Shown here one piece after another: positions 15,622 through 21,576 of a stretch of DNA of 21,576 nucleotides (its first letter is position 1; the number at the start of each line of letters is the position of its first letter). The position numbers were made by a program, and so were the translations under genes. The notes beneath the pieces are model-generated. The model was given only the letters and a program-made list of their open reading frames with translations. It searched no databases and was not told the origin of the DNA. The stretch is from JBCDBY01 sp039182715 (lineage in GTDB: Bacteria > Planctomycetota > PLA2), in contig JBCDBY010000036.1 of assembly GCA_039182715.1 (NCBI GenBank), forward strand, positions 1 through 21,576. The letters are read 5' to 3'.

Positions 15622-16230
15622 ATGGCCGATGCCAAGCGGAAAAGCAGGACCGAGGCAAAGCGCGAGGAGATCCTGGCGGCCGCCTCCCATGTCTTCCGCG
15701 AGGAGGGGTACGACACCACGAGCATGGACCGCATCGCCGAGCGGGCCGATGCGTCCAAGCGCACCGTCTACAACCACTTCGGGAGCAAGGAAGCGCTCTT
15801 CGAAGCCGTCGTCGCCGGACTCCTCGAGTCGATGCACGCCGCGAAGCAGGTCGCGTGGGATCCCGATCGTCCCCTCGCCGATCAGCTCGGGGAGTTCGCC
15901 CGCGCGAAGGGGGCCATCTCGGACGACGAAGCCTCGATGGCGCTGATGCGCGTCGTCCTCGGTGTCGCCATTCACCGCCCCGACTTCGTGGCGCGCGTCC
16001 AGCAGAAGTTCGAATCGGAAGAGGACGCGCTCGTGCGCTGGCTCCGCGATGCCGACGCGGCGGGGGCGCTCTCGGTCCCCGACCCGGCGCTCGCCGCCGA
16101 GCTGTTCTGGGCGATGGCGGCCGGTGCGCTCTTCTGGCCGGCGGTCATCGGGGCTCCGATCCGTCCGAACCGGCGAGATGCACTGGTCGCCGAGCTGGTC
16201 GAGACCTTCCTCGCCCGCTATCGCAGGTAG
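15622..16230 (+). CDS. TetR-family transcriptional regulator
   Basis: A 202-residue repressor. The N-terminal DNA-binding domain (about 13-60) is textbook TetR: REEILAAASHVFREEGYDTT, SMDRIAERADASKRTVYNHF, GSKEALFEAV. The C-terminal ligand/dimer domain is of the AefR-like TetR_C type as far as can be judged. ATG at 15622 has a GAGGACGG-like ribosome site. The gene is divergent from the three-gene operon beginning at 15537, and two related 16-base palindromes lie between them, so it most likely represses that operon and itself. The inducer is unknown; the two oxidoreductases and a membrane phosphoesterase hint at a lipid, redox or xenobiotic signal, but this is a guess. Confidence 0.95.
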   Translation: MADAKRKSRTEAKREEILAAASHVFREEGYDTTSMDRIAERADASKRTVYNHFGSKEALFEAVVAGLLESMHAAKQVAWDPDRPLADQLGEFARAKGAISDDEASMALMRVVLGVAIHRPDFVARVQQKFESEEDALVRWLRDADAAGALSVPDPALAAELFWAMAAGALFWPAVIGAPIRPNRRDALVAELVETFLARYRR

Positions 16231-16258
16231 CGCGGATCGCCTTGACGGGAGGTCGCGC

Positions 16259-16300
16259 TTGACAGCACAGTGATCGCCGGATATATAACCATTCGGTTAT
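16259..16300 (+). promoter_or_regulatory. Promoter and ArsR operator of the arsR-AHSA1-yjbR operon
   Basis: TTGACA (16259-16264), a 17-base spacer and TATATA (16282-16287) form a near-consensus sigma-70 promoter, the best in the window. A perfect inverted repeat, ATAACC-ATTC-GGTTAT (16285-16300), overlaps the -10 element, the expected transcription start and the first two bases of the ATG at 16299. This is the expected place for an ArsR autorepressor site. Only 11 bases separate the -10 from the start codon, so the mRNA would be leaderless or nearly so. Confidence 0.82.
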
Positions 16301-16646
16301 GCGAAAGGTCGACGCCAGCCAACTCGATCTCGTCTTCGCGGCGCTGTCCGATCCGACACGCCGCGGGATGCTCGCGCAGCTCGCGGCGGGGGAGACCAAC
16401 GTCTCGTCCCTGGCGGCGCCCTACGACATTTCGCAGCCCGCGGCCTCGAAGCATCTGCGCGTGCTCGAGCGGGCGGGGCTCATCCGGCGCACGCGTCGGG
16501 GGCGTGAGCACCGCATTCAGATCGATCCACGTCCGATCGAGGAGGCGAGTGGGTGGATCGGTCACTACGCGCGCCTTTGGAAATTGCAGTTCGACGCGGT
16601 CGACGCGTACTTGAAGAACCAGGCGAAGAGGACACCGAAGAGATGA
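16299..16646 (+). CDS. ArsR-family transcriptional regulator
   Basis: A 115-residue winged-helix repressor. Family signatures: LDLVFAALSDPTRRGMLAQL at 9-28, the helix-turn-helix AAPYDISQPAASKHLRVLER, and the wing AGLIRRTRRGREHRI. There are no cysteine or histidine clusters of the metal-sensing type, so it belongs to the large non-metal group that commonly precedes AHSA1/SRPBCC genes. ATG at 16299 is fixed by the domain start and sits inside its own operator. The stop overlaps the next start by four bases (ATGA). It probably represses its own operon; the signal is unknown. Confidence 0.94.
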   Translation: MRKVDASQLDLVFAALSDPTRRGMLAQLAAGETNVSSLAAPYDISQPAASKHLRVLERAGLIRRTRRGREHRIQIDPRPIEEASGWIGHYARLWKLQFDAVDAYLKNQAKRTPKR

Positions 16647-17116
16647 GTACCGACATTCAGTTCGAGGACGGCAACCTGATCGTGACCCGCATCTATGACG
16701 CGCCGCGGGAGGCGGTCTTCGAGGCGTGGGTCGAGACGAGCAAGGTGGAGCAATGGTGGGGCTGCGCCCAGACGACGGCGGTGCGATCCGAGATCGAGCC
16801 GCGCGTTGGCGGGAAGTACAACCACCTCATGACGCTCGAGGGCGTCGGTGACGTACCCAGCGTTTCGGTCCTGGTCGCTTTCGACCCGCCGGAGCGCATC
16901 GCGTTCGAGTCGCCGAGCCCGGCCGGCCCCGACGCGACCATGACTGTGACCGTGGAGTTCACCGATCTCGGTGACGGGCGTACGCAGGTGCGCCTGACCC
17001 ACGCCGGCATCCCCGACATGCGGGTCGACGGCGACATCGAGCTGCGCGAGATCATCCGCACCGGTTGGACGGCCGCGTTCGGCAAGCTGGCGGAGTTCCT
17101 CGGAGCGGCGGCGTGA
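16643..17116 (+). CDS. SRPBCC/AHSA1-family protein
   Basis: A 157-residue START-like protein of the AHSA1 (activator of Hsp90 ATPase homologue 1-like) group. Typical features are the start VTRIYDAPREAVFEAWVE, the KVEQWWG tryptophan pair near residues 33-39, the VGGKYNHLM strand, and the C-terminal helix RTGWTAAFGKLAEFLGA. The fold makes a hydrophobic pocket, and bacterial members next to arsR genes have no agreed function; ligand binding is likely. The start overlaps arsR (ATGA) and the stop overlaps the following GTG (GTGA), so all three genes are translationally coupled. Confidence 0.93.
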   Translation: MSTDIQFEDGNLIVTRIYDAPREAVFEAWVETSKVEQWWGCAQTTAVRSEIEPRVGGKYNHLMTLEGVGDVPSVSVLVAFDPPERIAFESPSPAGPDATMTVTVEFTDLGDGRTQVRLTHAGIPDMRVDGDIELREIIRTGWTAAFGKLAEFLGAAA

Positions 17117-17436
17117 GCGACCCGACCGAGCCCATTCTGGAGCGCGCGCGTGGCTACGCCGATGTGGTGGAGGGGAGCTCCTGCACGCAGACCTCGTTCA
17201 AGACCGGGAAGAAGGCGTTTCTCTACATCGGGATGCAGGGCGGTCGTCACAAGGCGATGTTCAAGCTGGAGAAGTCGATGCCGGAAGCGATCGAGCGTGC
17301 GGAACGCGAGCCCGATCGCTACCAGGTCGGATCGACTGCGTGGGTCACGGCCCGCTTCACGGACGAGAAGCCGCTGCCGAAACGGCTCTGGCAGAAATGG
17401 CTCAAGGAGAGCTACGAGTTGAGCGCTCGTCAGTAG
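17113..17436 (+). CDS. MmcQ/YjbR-family (DUF419-like) protein
   Basis: A 107-residue small protein with the YjbR/CyaY-like fold signature: TSFKTGKKAFLYIG near residues 27-40, then FKLEKSMPEAIERA and GSTAWVTARFTDEKPLP followed by a terminal helix KRLWQKWLKESYELS. GTG at 17113 is chosen because it overlaps the AHSA1 stop in a GTGA coupling and the family domain follows directly; an upstream ATG at 17065 would lie inside the AHSA1 gene. Family members are annotated as DNA-binding on structural grounds only. Its last seven bases overlap the end of the convergent FG-GAP gene. Confidence 0.87.
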   Translation: MSDPTEPILERARGYADVVEGSSCTQTSFKTGKKAFLYIGMQGGRHKAMFKLEKSMPEAIERAEREPDRYQVGSTAWVTARFTDEKPLPKRLWQKWLKESYELSARQ

Positions 17437-19205
17437 ATATAGGCCGCGCCCGCCATGGAGTGTCGTCGGTCGAGCGCGGCCGTGCCGGGAGCGCCGACGA
17501 TGGCAGTGTTGCCGGACACGTCCACCGCGGAGCCGAAGCTGTTTCCCAGTTGGCCGCCCGGCGCCTCCAGCCGCTGCGGTTCGCTCCAGATCTCGCCCCG
17601 GCGAACCATGATGAAGGCCGTTCCGACAAACGAGCCGAATCGGTTGTTCACGCCGGGGGCGCCGATGATGGCCGTGTCGCCCGAGACCGCGACCGCAAAC
17701 CCGAACGCATGTTCGCCGCTCACGACGTGTTGCCGCTCCCACATGTCGTCGCGATGGACGAAGACGGACACGGCGTTCCCCCCGCCCACGAGGATGGTGT
17801 CGGCGTCGATCGCCACGCCGGAGCCGAACCCAACCTGGCCGAGCGGCGCCTTGAGGCGCGCTTCCCGGACCCAACCTGCCTCTCCGCGCCGATAGACGTA
17901 GGCGCTGCCTTCCAGTCCAGGCTGGCCGATCACCGCCGCATCGCCGGAAACGTCGACGAAGAGCCCAAAGAGGTCTTCGAGCGCTTCGTGCGCCGGCTCG
18001 AAAATCCGGGTCGCAAGGGACCAGGCACCGCCTTCGTCGCGCTCGAAAATGTACGCGACGCCGAAGTGGCCTCCGATGATGGCGGTATCCCCGGAGACAC
18101 CGACGGTGTGCCCGAACGGGAGATTGTTCGCTCGATCTTCGTCGGACTGCACGAGCGTGGCTTCCCGGGACCAGCTCGTGCCGGTGCGGCGATAGACGTA
18201 CGCCGCGCGAGCAGACGGTGACGACGCGACGAGGACGTCGCCATCGAGATCGAGGGCAAAGCCGAGTATGCCCGACGCGCCCCCGTCCTCCCCAGGGCCC
18301 GGGAGGCGCTGCTGCAGCGACCAGCCGGTCCCGTCCCGTACGTAGATGTCGATCGGACCCGGGCTGTCGATGTCCCGAGCGGTGAGGGGCGCTCCGACGG
18401 CCGCCGTGTCACCGGAGATCGAGACGGAGTAGCCGGACCAGCTGTTGATATGCCTGTTGCCCAGTGCAAAGCGAAAGCTGCGCGGCGACTCCAAGAGGAG
18501 CGGAGCGTCCTCGAGGGAAAGCACCGCGCGGGCACCGCTTGCGAACTGGACCTCCACGCGGGCCACGACCGCATCCCCATCGACCGCGGCCGCGGGGTAA
18601 AGGCCTCGAATGCCGGTTGCCTCTACCGAAGTGGGGGTCGTGACGAGTCGATCCGAAGTGCCCCAGACGAATGGCGTACCCGCGTCGGACAGAAACGACA
18701 CGGAGACGTCGGCCCCGGGCTCTCCGAGACCGTCGCCGTTCAGCCGGAACTCGGCGCCCACCGACGCTTCGGTCAGCAAGGGGCCGAGGCTCGTTAGGGT
18801 CGGCGGGCGCACCGTCGCTAGCGGGGTCGCCGACGATGCCCTTCGCCCATCCGCCAGCACGACCTCGACGAAGGCGCGCACGTCCTCTTCGCTCACGCCC
18901 GCCGGTGTCGTCGTCGCGCGGATCCGGCTGTCCGATTCGACCGTAGCGGACAGGTCGATCGTTGCGGCGGTACCGCCGAGGAACGGGGTGCCCGTGTCGG
19001 CCACGAGTCGGACCGTCGCCTCGCCGCCGTCGCCGAATCCGGAACCTTCCACGACGAGCTCGGACGGGATCTCCGAGGGGATCGTGGCGCTTGCGATCGC
19101 GTCGACGATCGGCGGCGCGATGGGATCCTTCGAGCGGCAGCCCACGGCGAGAACGAGTGCGAAAAGAGCGCCGCAGAGCGGGCCCGACTGGTGAATCCGT
19201 CGCAT
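17430..19205 (-). CDS. FG-GAP seven-repeat beta-propeller lipoprotein with N-terminal IPT/TIG-like domains
   Basis: A 591-residue exported protein. The signal peptide ends in a lipobox (LAVGC, Cys23), predicting a lipoprotein. Residues ~33-230 hold two similar Ig/TIG-like modules; compare VVEGSGFGDGGEATVRLVAD and RLNGDGLGEPGADVSVSFLS, both followed by GTPF. From ~245 to the end there are seven FG-GAP-like repeats with a core such as VSGDTAIIGAPG, each starting G-x-x-V-x-V/I-S/D-G: GYSVSISGD, GFALDLDGD, GHTVGVSGD, GLFVDVSGD, GSGVAIDAD, GFAVAVSGD, GSAVDVSGN. Seven blades would close one propeller. No enzyme motif is visible; a binding or surface role is likely. The ATG at 19205 has a GGAGG ribosome site five bases upstream, inside competing hairpins. 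It follows the ECF sigma gene by 74 bases. Confidence 0.87.
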   Translation of the reverse strand: MRRIHQSGPLCGALFALVLAVGCRSKDPIAPPIVDAIASATIPSEIPSELVVEGSGFGDGGEATVRLVADTGTPFLGGTAATIDLSATVESDSRIRATTTPAGVSEEDVRAFVEVVLADGRRASSATPLATVRPPTLTSLGPLLTEASVGAEFRLNGDGLGEPGADVSVSFLSDAGTPFVWGTSDRLVTTPTSVEATGIRGLYPAAAVDGDAVVARVEVQFASGARAVLSLEDAPLLLESPRSFRFALGNRHINSWSGYSVSISGDTAAVGAPLTARDIDSPGPIDIYVRDGTGWSLQQRLPGPGEDGGASGILGFALDLDGDVLVASSPSARAAYVYRRTGTSWSREATLVQSDEDRANNLPFGHTVGVSGDTAIIGGHFGVAYIFERDEGGAWSLATRIFEPAHEALEDLFGLFVDVSGDAAVIGQPGLEGSAYVYRRGEAGWVREARLKAPLGQVGFGSGVAIDADTILVGGGNAVSVFVHRDDMWERQHVVSGEHAFGFAVAVSGDTAIIGAPGVNNRFGSFVGTAFIMVRRGEIWSEPQRLEAPGGQLGNSFGSAVDVSGNTAIVGAPGTAALDRRHSMAGAAYIY

Positions 19206-19210
19206 GTCTA

Positions 19211-19242
19211 CCTCCGACGGAGGGACGCGAACACATCCCTCC
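19211..19242 (-). promoter_or_regulatory. Competing hairpins covering the ribosome site of the FG-GAP lipoprotein gene
   Basis: On the transcript, GGAGGGA (19242-19236) can pair with UCCCUCC (19225-19219) in a perfect 7-bp stem with a 10-base loop. The same CCUCC can instead pair with the ribosome site GGAGG (19215-19211) across a three-base loop. The two structures exclude each other: the first frees the ribosome site and the second hides it. This is a candidate translational switch; it could also be chance in a GGAGG-rich leader. Confidence 0.45.
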
Positions 19243-19279
19243 ACGAAGAGAAGCGGGATCCAGGCGGGGAAGCGATCGA

Positions 19280-19807
19280 TTATTGCGATCCGAGCCGGCG
19301 CGCCAGCCAGGCGCGGGCCAGATACCAACGGCGTCGCACGGTCGGCTCGGCCGCACCGATCACTTCGCCAATCTCCGTCATGGAGAGGCCGGCGAAGAAC
19401 CGCAGCTCGACGATGCGGGCCTGCCGCCCGTCCAGCTCGGCGAGCTCCGCGAGGGCCGCATGCAGCGAGAGGATCTCCGCTGCTCCCGCGTCTTCCCCGA
19501 TCACGCCGTCGATCTCCTCGACGTCGACGCGCTCCCAATCGCCCCCGCGCTTGGCCGAAGCCCGCGCGCGGCTGTGATCGACCAGGACACGACGCATGGC
19601 GCGCGCCGCCAGCGAGAGGAAGTGTCCCCGGTCGTTCGGGTCGACGCGCTCGTGGCCCGCGATCCGCGCGTACGCCTCGTGCGCCAATGCCGTCGGCTGC
19701 AGCGTGTGGCTCGACCGCTCGCGGGACATCAACCGGTGGGCGATCGCACGCAGCTCCTCGTAGACCACGGGGTCGATCTCGTGGTGCATCGAGGACGCCG
19801 ATTCCAT
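19280..19807 (-). CDS. ECF sigma factor of the TIGR02999 type
   Basis: A 175-residue sigma-70-like protein of the ECF subgroup common in Planctomycetota and Acidobacteriota. Diagnostic blocks: YEELRAIAHRLMSRERSSHT near 16-35, LQPTALAHEAYARI at 36-49, the FLSLAARAMRRVLVDHSRAR region-2 block at 63-82, and region 4 VELRFFAGLSMTEIGEVIGA with TVRRRWYLARAWL at 156-168. ATG at 19807 is taken; a second ATG (19789, residue 7) is possible. It starts 21 bases after the WD40 gene stop, so it is probably co-transcribed, and it precedes the FG-GAP lipoprotein. In these phyla such sigma genes often neighbour Ser/Thr kinases with WD40 repeats. No anti-sigma gene is visible in the window. Confidence 0.93.
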   Translation of the reverse strand: MESASSMHHEIDPVVYEELRAIAHRLMSRERSSHTLQPTALAHEAYARIAGHERVDPNDRGHFLSLAARAMRRVLVDHSRARASAKRGGDWERVDVEEIDGVIGEDAGAAEILSLHAALAELAELDGRQARIVELRFFAGLSMTEIGEVIGAAEPTVRRRWYLARAWLARRLGSQ

Positions 19808-19828
19808 GCGATCGAGTATAGCGACTCG

Positions 19829-21576
19829 CTAACGCGCGCCCTCGAGGGCGAGGGCGAATGCCGCATCCCGCTCCGCGTCGTCGAGGCTCTTGTCCCGCGC
19901 CAACGCTTCGATCGTCTCGGCCAACGTGCGGTCGGCCCGAAGTTGCCGCACACGGGTTCGCACGCGGTCCTCGACCGTGCGAGAGCGCCGGAGGGCCTTC
20001 TCGTGCTCGTGCGCGCTCCGCGTGTCCCAAAGCTCGACCGTCCCGTCCCCGGACCCGGATGCGAGCACCGTTCCGTCCCGCACCAGCTCCAGGGCTGCGA
20101 TGTAGTCGACGTGCGAGGTGTCGGTTGTGCCGAGGCGGCGTCGCGTGCGGGGGTCGTAGATCGATAGCGAGCCATCGAACAGGCCGATGAAGAGCCGTTC
20201 CGCGCGCGGGCTCAAGGCCGCGCTCAGGACGGCCGCGTGGGTCGTGGGGGACCACGGGGGCGTGTCGCGCGACAGGTCCCAGACGCGGAAGGTCGATACC
20301 GGATCGCTGCCTGAGCTCGCCTCGACGGCGAACGGCCCCCCGTAGGCCCGTCCCTCGAACGAACTTCGGACGCCGGCGTCGCGCTCGTGTAGGGCGCACC
20401 TCCGGACATCGCTCTTCGAAGGTGGGGCGAGGGACCGGAGGCGATCGGAAGCGACGCGGGGGCCGAACGTGCGAGAGCCCTCCGCGGTCCATAGCGTGAG
20501 AGTCGCATCGTCCCCGATCGCGAGCAGCGGCACCGGGAGCTTGCCGCGGCGCCGGACCGAACCATCCCACGCACCGAACGTGTCGAGCGTACCCTCGCGG
20601 TGCTGGACCGCGAGCCAGCGCCCGTTCTCGCTCCACGTCACGGCGCGCGGACGGAAATCGCCGGTGTCGTTCAGCGGAAGCTCCTGCAGGAGGGCGCCGG
20701 TCCAGGTGTCCCAGACGAGCAGGCGACGATCCCAGGCGGCCGTCGCCAGCCAGCGACCGCGTGGATGCCAGCCGAGCGCGTACACGTAGGGGTAGCGGGC
20801 GGCCGGTGCGGCGTGCCGGAGCGTGCGCGGTCGCGAGTCGTGCGGCCATGATGCGCGCGCGTGGGGCGTGAGCGTCATCCATCTTCGCGTCCTCGCATCG
20901 AATCGACAGAGCGGGTCGTGCAGCTCGGAGCCGCCGAGCAGGCGACGATCCCGCGCGCGCAGGCGCGTGGTTCGCGCCGCCGGGTCCACGACCCGGATGG
21001 TCGAGTCGGAGAACGCCAGCGCCAGCTCCGCGCCGGCCGGTTCGAATCGCGCGTCCATGCCCCACGCGCCCGCGGGACTCGGGGGTGACCACGGCGGCCG
21101 CTGTCCATCCAGGTCCAAAATGGTGAAGCCGCGATGCAGGACCGCCAGCCAGCGCGCGCGCGGATCGAGAGCGACCTTGCGGACGCCTTGCGGGGCGGGG
21201 GACTCGTGCAGGATGGCGCCCGTCCGCAGGTCGCGCACGGTCAGGCTGGCATCGTCGGCCCAACGAACGAGGTAGCGGCCGTGCAGGACCTGCGCGTTGA
21301 ATCCCGGAACGGCGTCGGAACGCGTGCCGGATCGGAGGTCCACGACGGCCCACGCGTCCGGCTCGGGGCTCCAGGCCGCGAGCCAGCCATCTCGCGGTAG
21401 CTGGGAGGAGGGCTGCGGGTTGATTCGCGCGACCCGTGTCCTACGGCCCGCAACGAGATCGATCTCGTGGAGCGCCCCCGCCGCGGTTACGAGCACGGCG
21501 AGGCTCCGTTCGGGGGCGAAGCGAATGCCGACGTCGGGTCCGATTCTCTCGAGTTCGACGTGCGACTGCGAACCCC
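19829..21576 (-). CDS. WD40-repeat protein (partial; possibly the C-terminal part of a Ser/Thr kinase)
   Basis: 582 residues are visible, open to the window edge with no in-frame stop. A GTG at 21496 could start it, but the preceding codons read as propeller sequence (ERIGPDVGIRFAPERSLAVL), so the gene almost certainly begins outside. It contains many degenerate WD40 blades, for example YALGWHPRGRWLATAAWDRR then LLVWDTWTGALLQEL, and near the end LASGSGDGTVELWDTRSAHE. After the last blade comes a helical tail of about 60 residues, RTRVRQLRADRTLAETIEAL and onward, as seen at the C-termini of planctomycete kinase-WD40 proteins. A kinase domain upstream is therefore possible but not visible. The sigma gene follows 21 bases later, suggesting a shared signalling unit. 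Confidence 0.85.
   Translation of the reverse strand, partial: GSQSHVELERIGPDVGIRFAPERSLAVLVTAAGALHEIDLVAGRRTRVARINPQPSSQLPRDGWLAAWSPEPDAWAVVDLRSGTRSDAVPGFNAQVLHGRYLVRWADDASLTVRDLRTGAILHESPAPQGVRKVALDPRARWLAVLHRGFTILDLDGQRPPWSPPSPAGAWGMDARFEPAGAELALAFSDSTIRVVDPAARTTRLRARDRRLLGGSELHDPLCRFDARTRRWMTLTPHARASWPHDSRPRTLRHAAPAARYPYVYALGWHPRGRWLATAAWDRRLLVWDTWTGALLQELPLNDTGDFRPRAVTWSENGRWLAVQHREGTLDTFGAWDGSVRRRGKLPVPLLAIGDDATLTLWTAEGSRTFGPRVASDRLRSLAPPSKSDVRRCALHERDAGVRSSFEGRAYGGPFAVEASSGSDPVSTFRVWDLSRDTPPWSPTTHAAVLSAALSPRAERLFIGLFDGSLSIYDPRTRRRLGTTDTSHVDYIAALELVRDGTVLASGSGDGTVELWDTRSAHEHEKALRRSRTVEDRVRTRVRQLRADRTLAETIEALARDKSLDDAERDAAFALALEGAR

Noticed and set aside
19815..19820. A TATACT -10-like element seven bases before the ECF sigma start, suggesting a leaderless promoter.
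   Set aside because: There is no -35 partner at a suitable distance, and the 21-base gap to the WD40 gene favours co-transcription.
19206..21353. An upstream extension of the FG-GAP frame over the WD40 and sigma genes.
   Set aside because: Clear WD40 and ECF sigma sequence lie in other frames there, while a lipoprotein signal peptide with a ribosome site begins at 19205.
1..21576. A search for tRNA, rRNA, CRISPR arrays, insertion sequences and attachment sites.
   Set aside because: No cloverleaf-like element, rRNA stretch, regularly spaced repeat, transposase or flanking terminal repeat was recognised by eye.

Overview
The window is a very GC-rich bacterial chromosome segment with 18 protein genes (two cut by the window edges), densely packed in short operons. 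There is no sign of RNA genes, insertion sequences, phage or CRISPR. The gene types point to Planctomycetota, with Acidobacteriota or Myxococcota less likely. The pointers are a TIGR02999-type ECF sigma factor beside a WD40 protein, a sigma factor carrying a C-terminal membrane segment plus a long exported tail, a carboxypeptidase-regulatory-like repeat protein, an FG-GAP propeller lipoprotein and an EF-hand di-haem peroxidase. This is inference from gene content; no phylogenetic marker is present.

Layout. 1-1100 (minus): a PadR regulator followed by the start of an efflux membrane-fusion protein. 1101-1565: a non-coding stretch with a palindrome in front of padR. 1566-3977 (plus): an 803-residue membrane-anchored protein of beta-sandwich repeats. 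4003-6890 (minus): an exported alpha/beta hydrolase with an NTF2-like tail, then an EF-hand/di-haem cytochrome c peroxidase. 6958-9443 (minus): a YeiH-type membrane protein, a LysE-type exporter and an AraC regulator, with a LysR regulator divergent at 9518-10420. 10459-12879 (plus): the sigma factor-membrane segment-repeat fusion. 12910-15537 (minus): an overlapping three-gene operon (NAD(P)-binding protein, membrane metallophosphoesterase, SDR), divergent from a TetR gene (15622-16230) with two matching operators between them. 16299-17436 (plus): an ArsR-AHSA1-YjbR operon with a near-consensus promoter and a perfect operator over the start codon. 17430-21576 (minus): a WD40 protein (partial), an ECF sigma factor and a seven-repeat FG-GAP lipoprotein.

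How they fit together. Much of the window is regulation joined to the cell envelope. Two sigma factors each belong with envelope or beta-propeller proteins, and five one-component regulators (PadR, AraC, LysR, TetR, ArsR) sit next to their likely targets. Most of these have a visible palindrome in the expected place. The most unusual item is the 806-residue fusion: an ECF-like sigma factor physically tied to a membrane segment and about 580 residues of predicted exported beta-sandwich modules. It may act as a one-polypeptide signalling device that needs no separate anti-sigma factor. The 803-residue protein at 1566 has the same anchor-linker-module layout without the sigma part.
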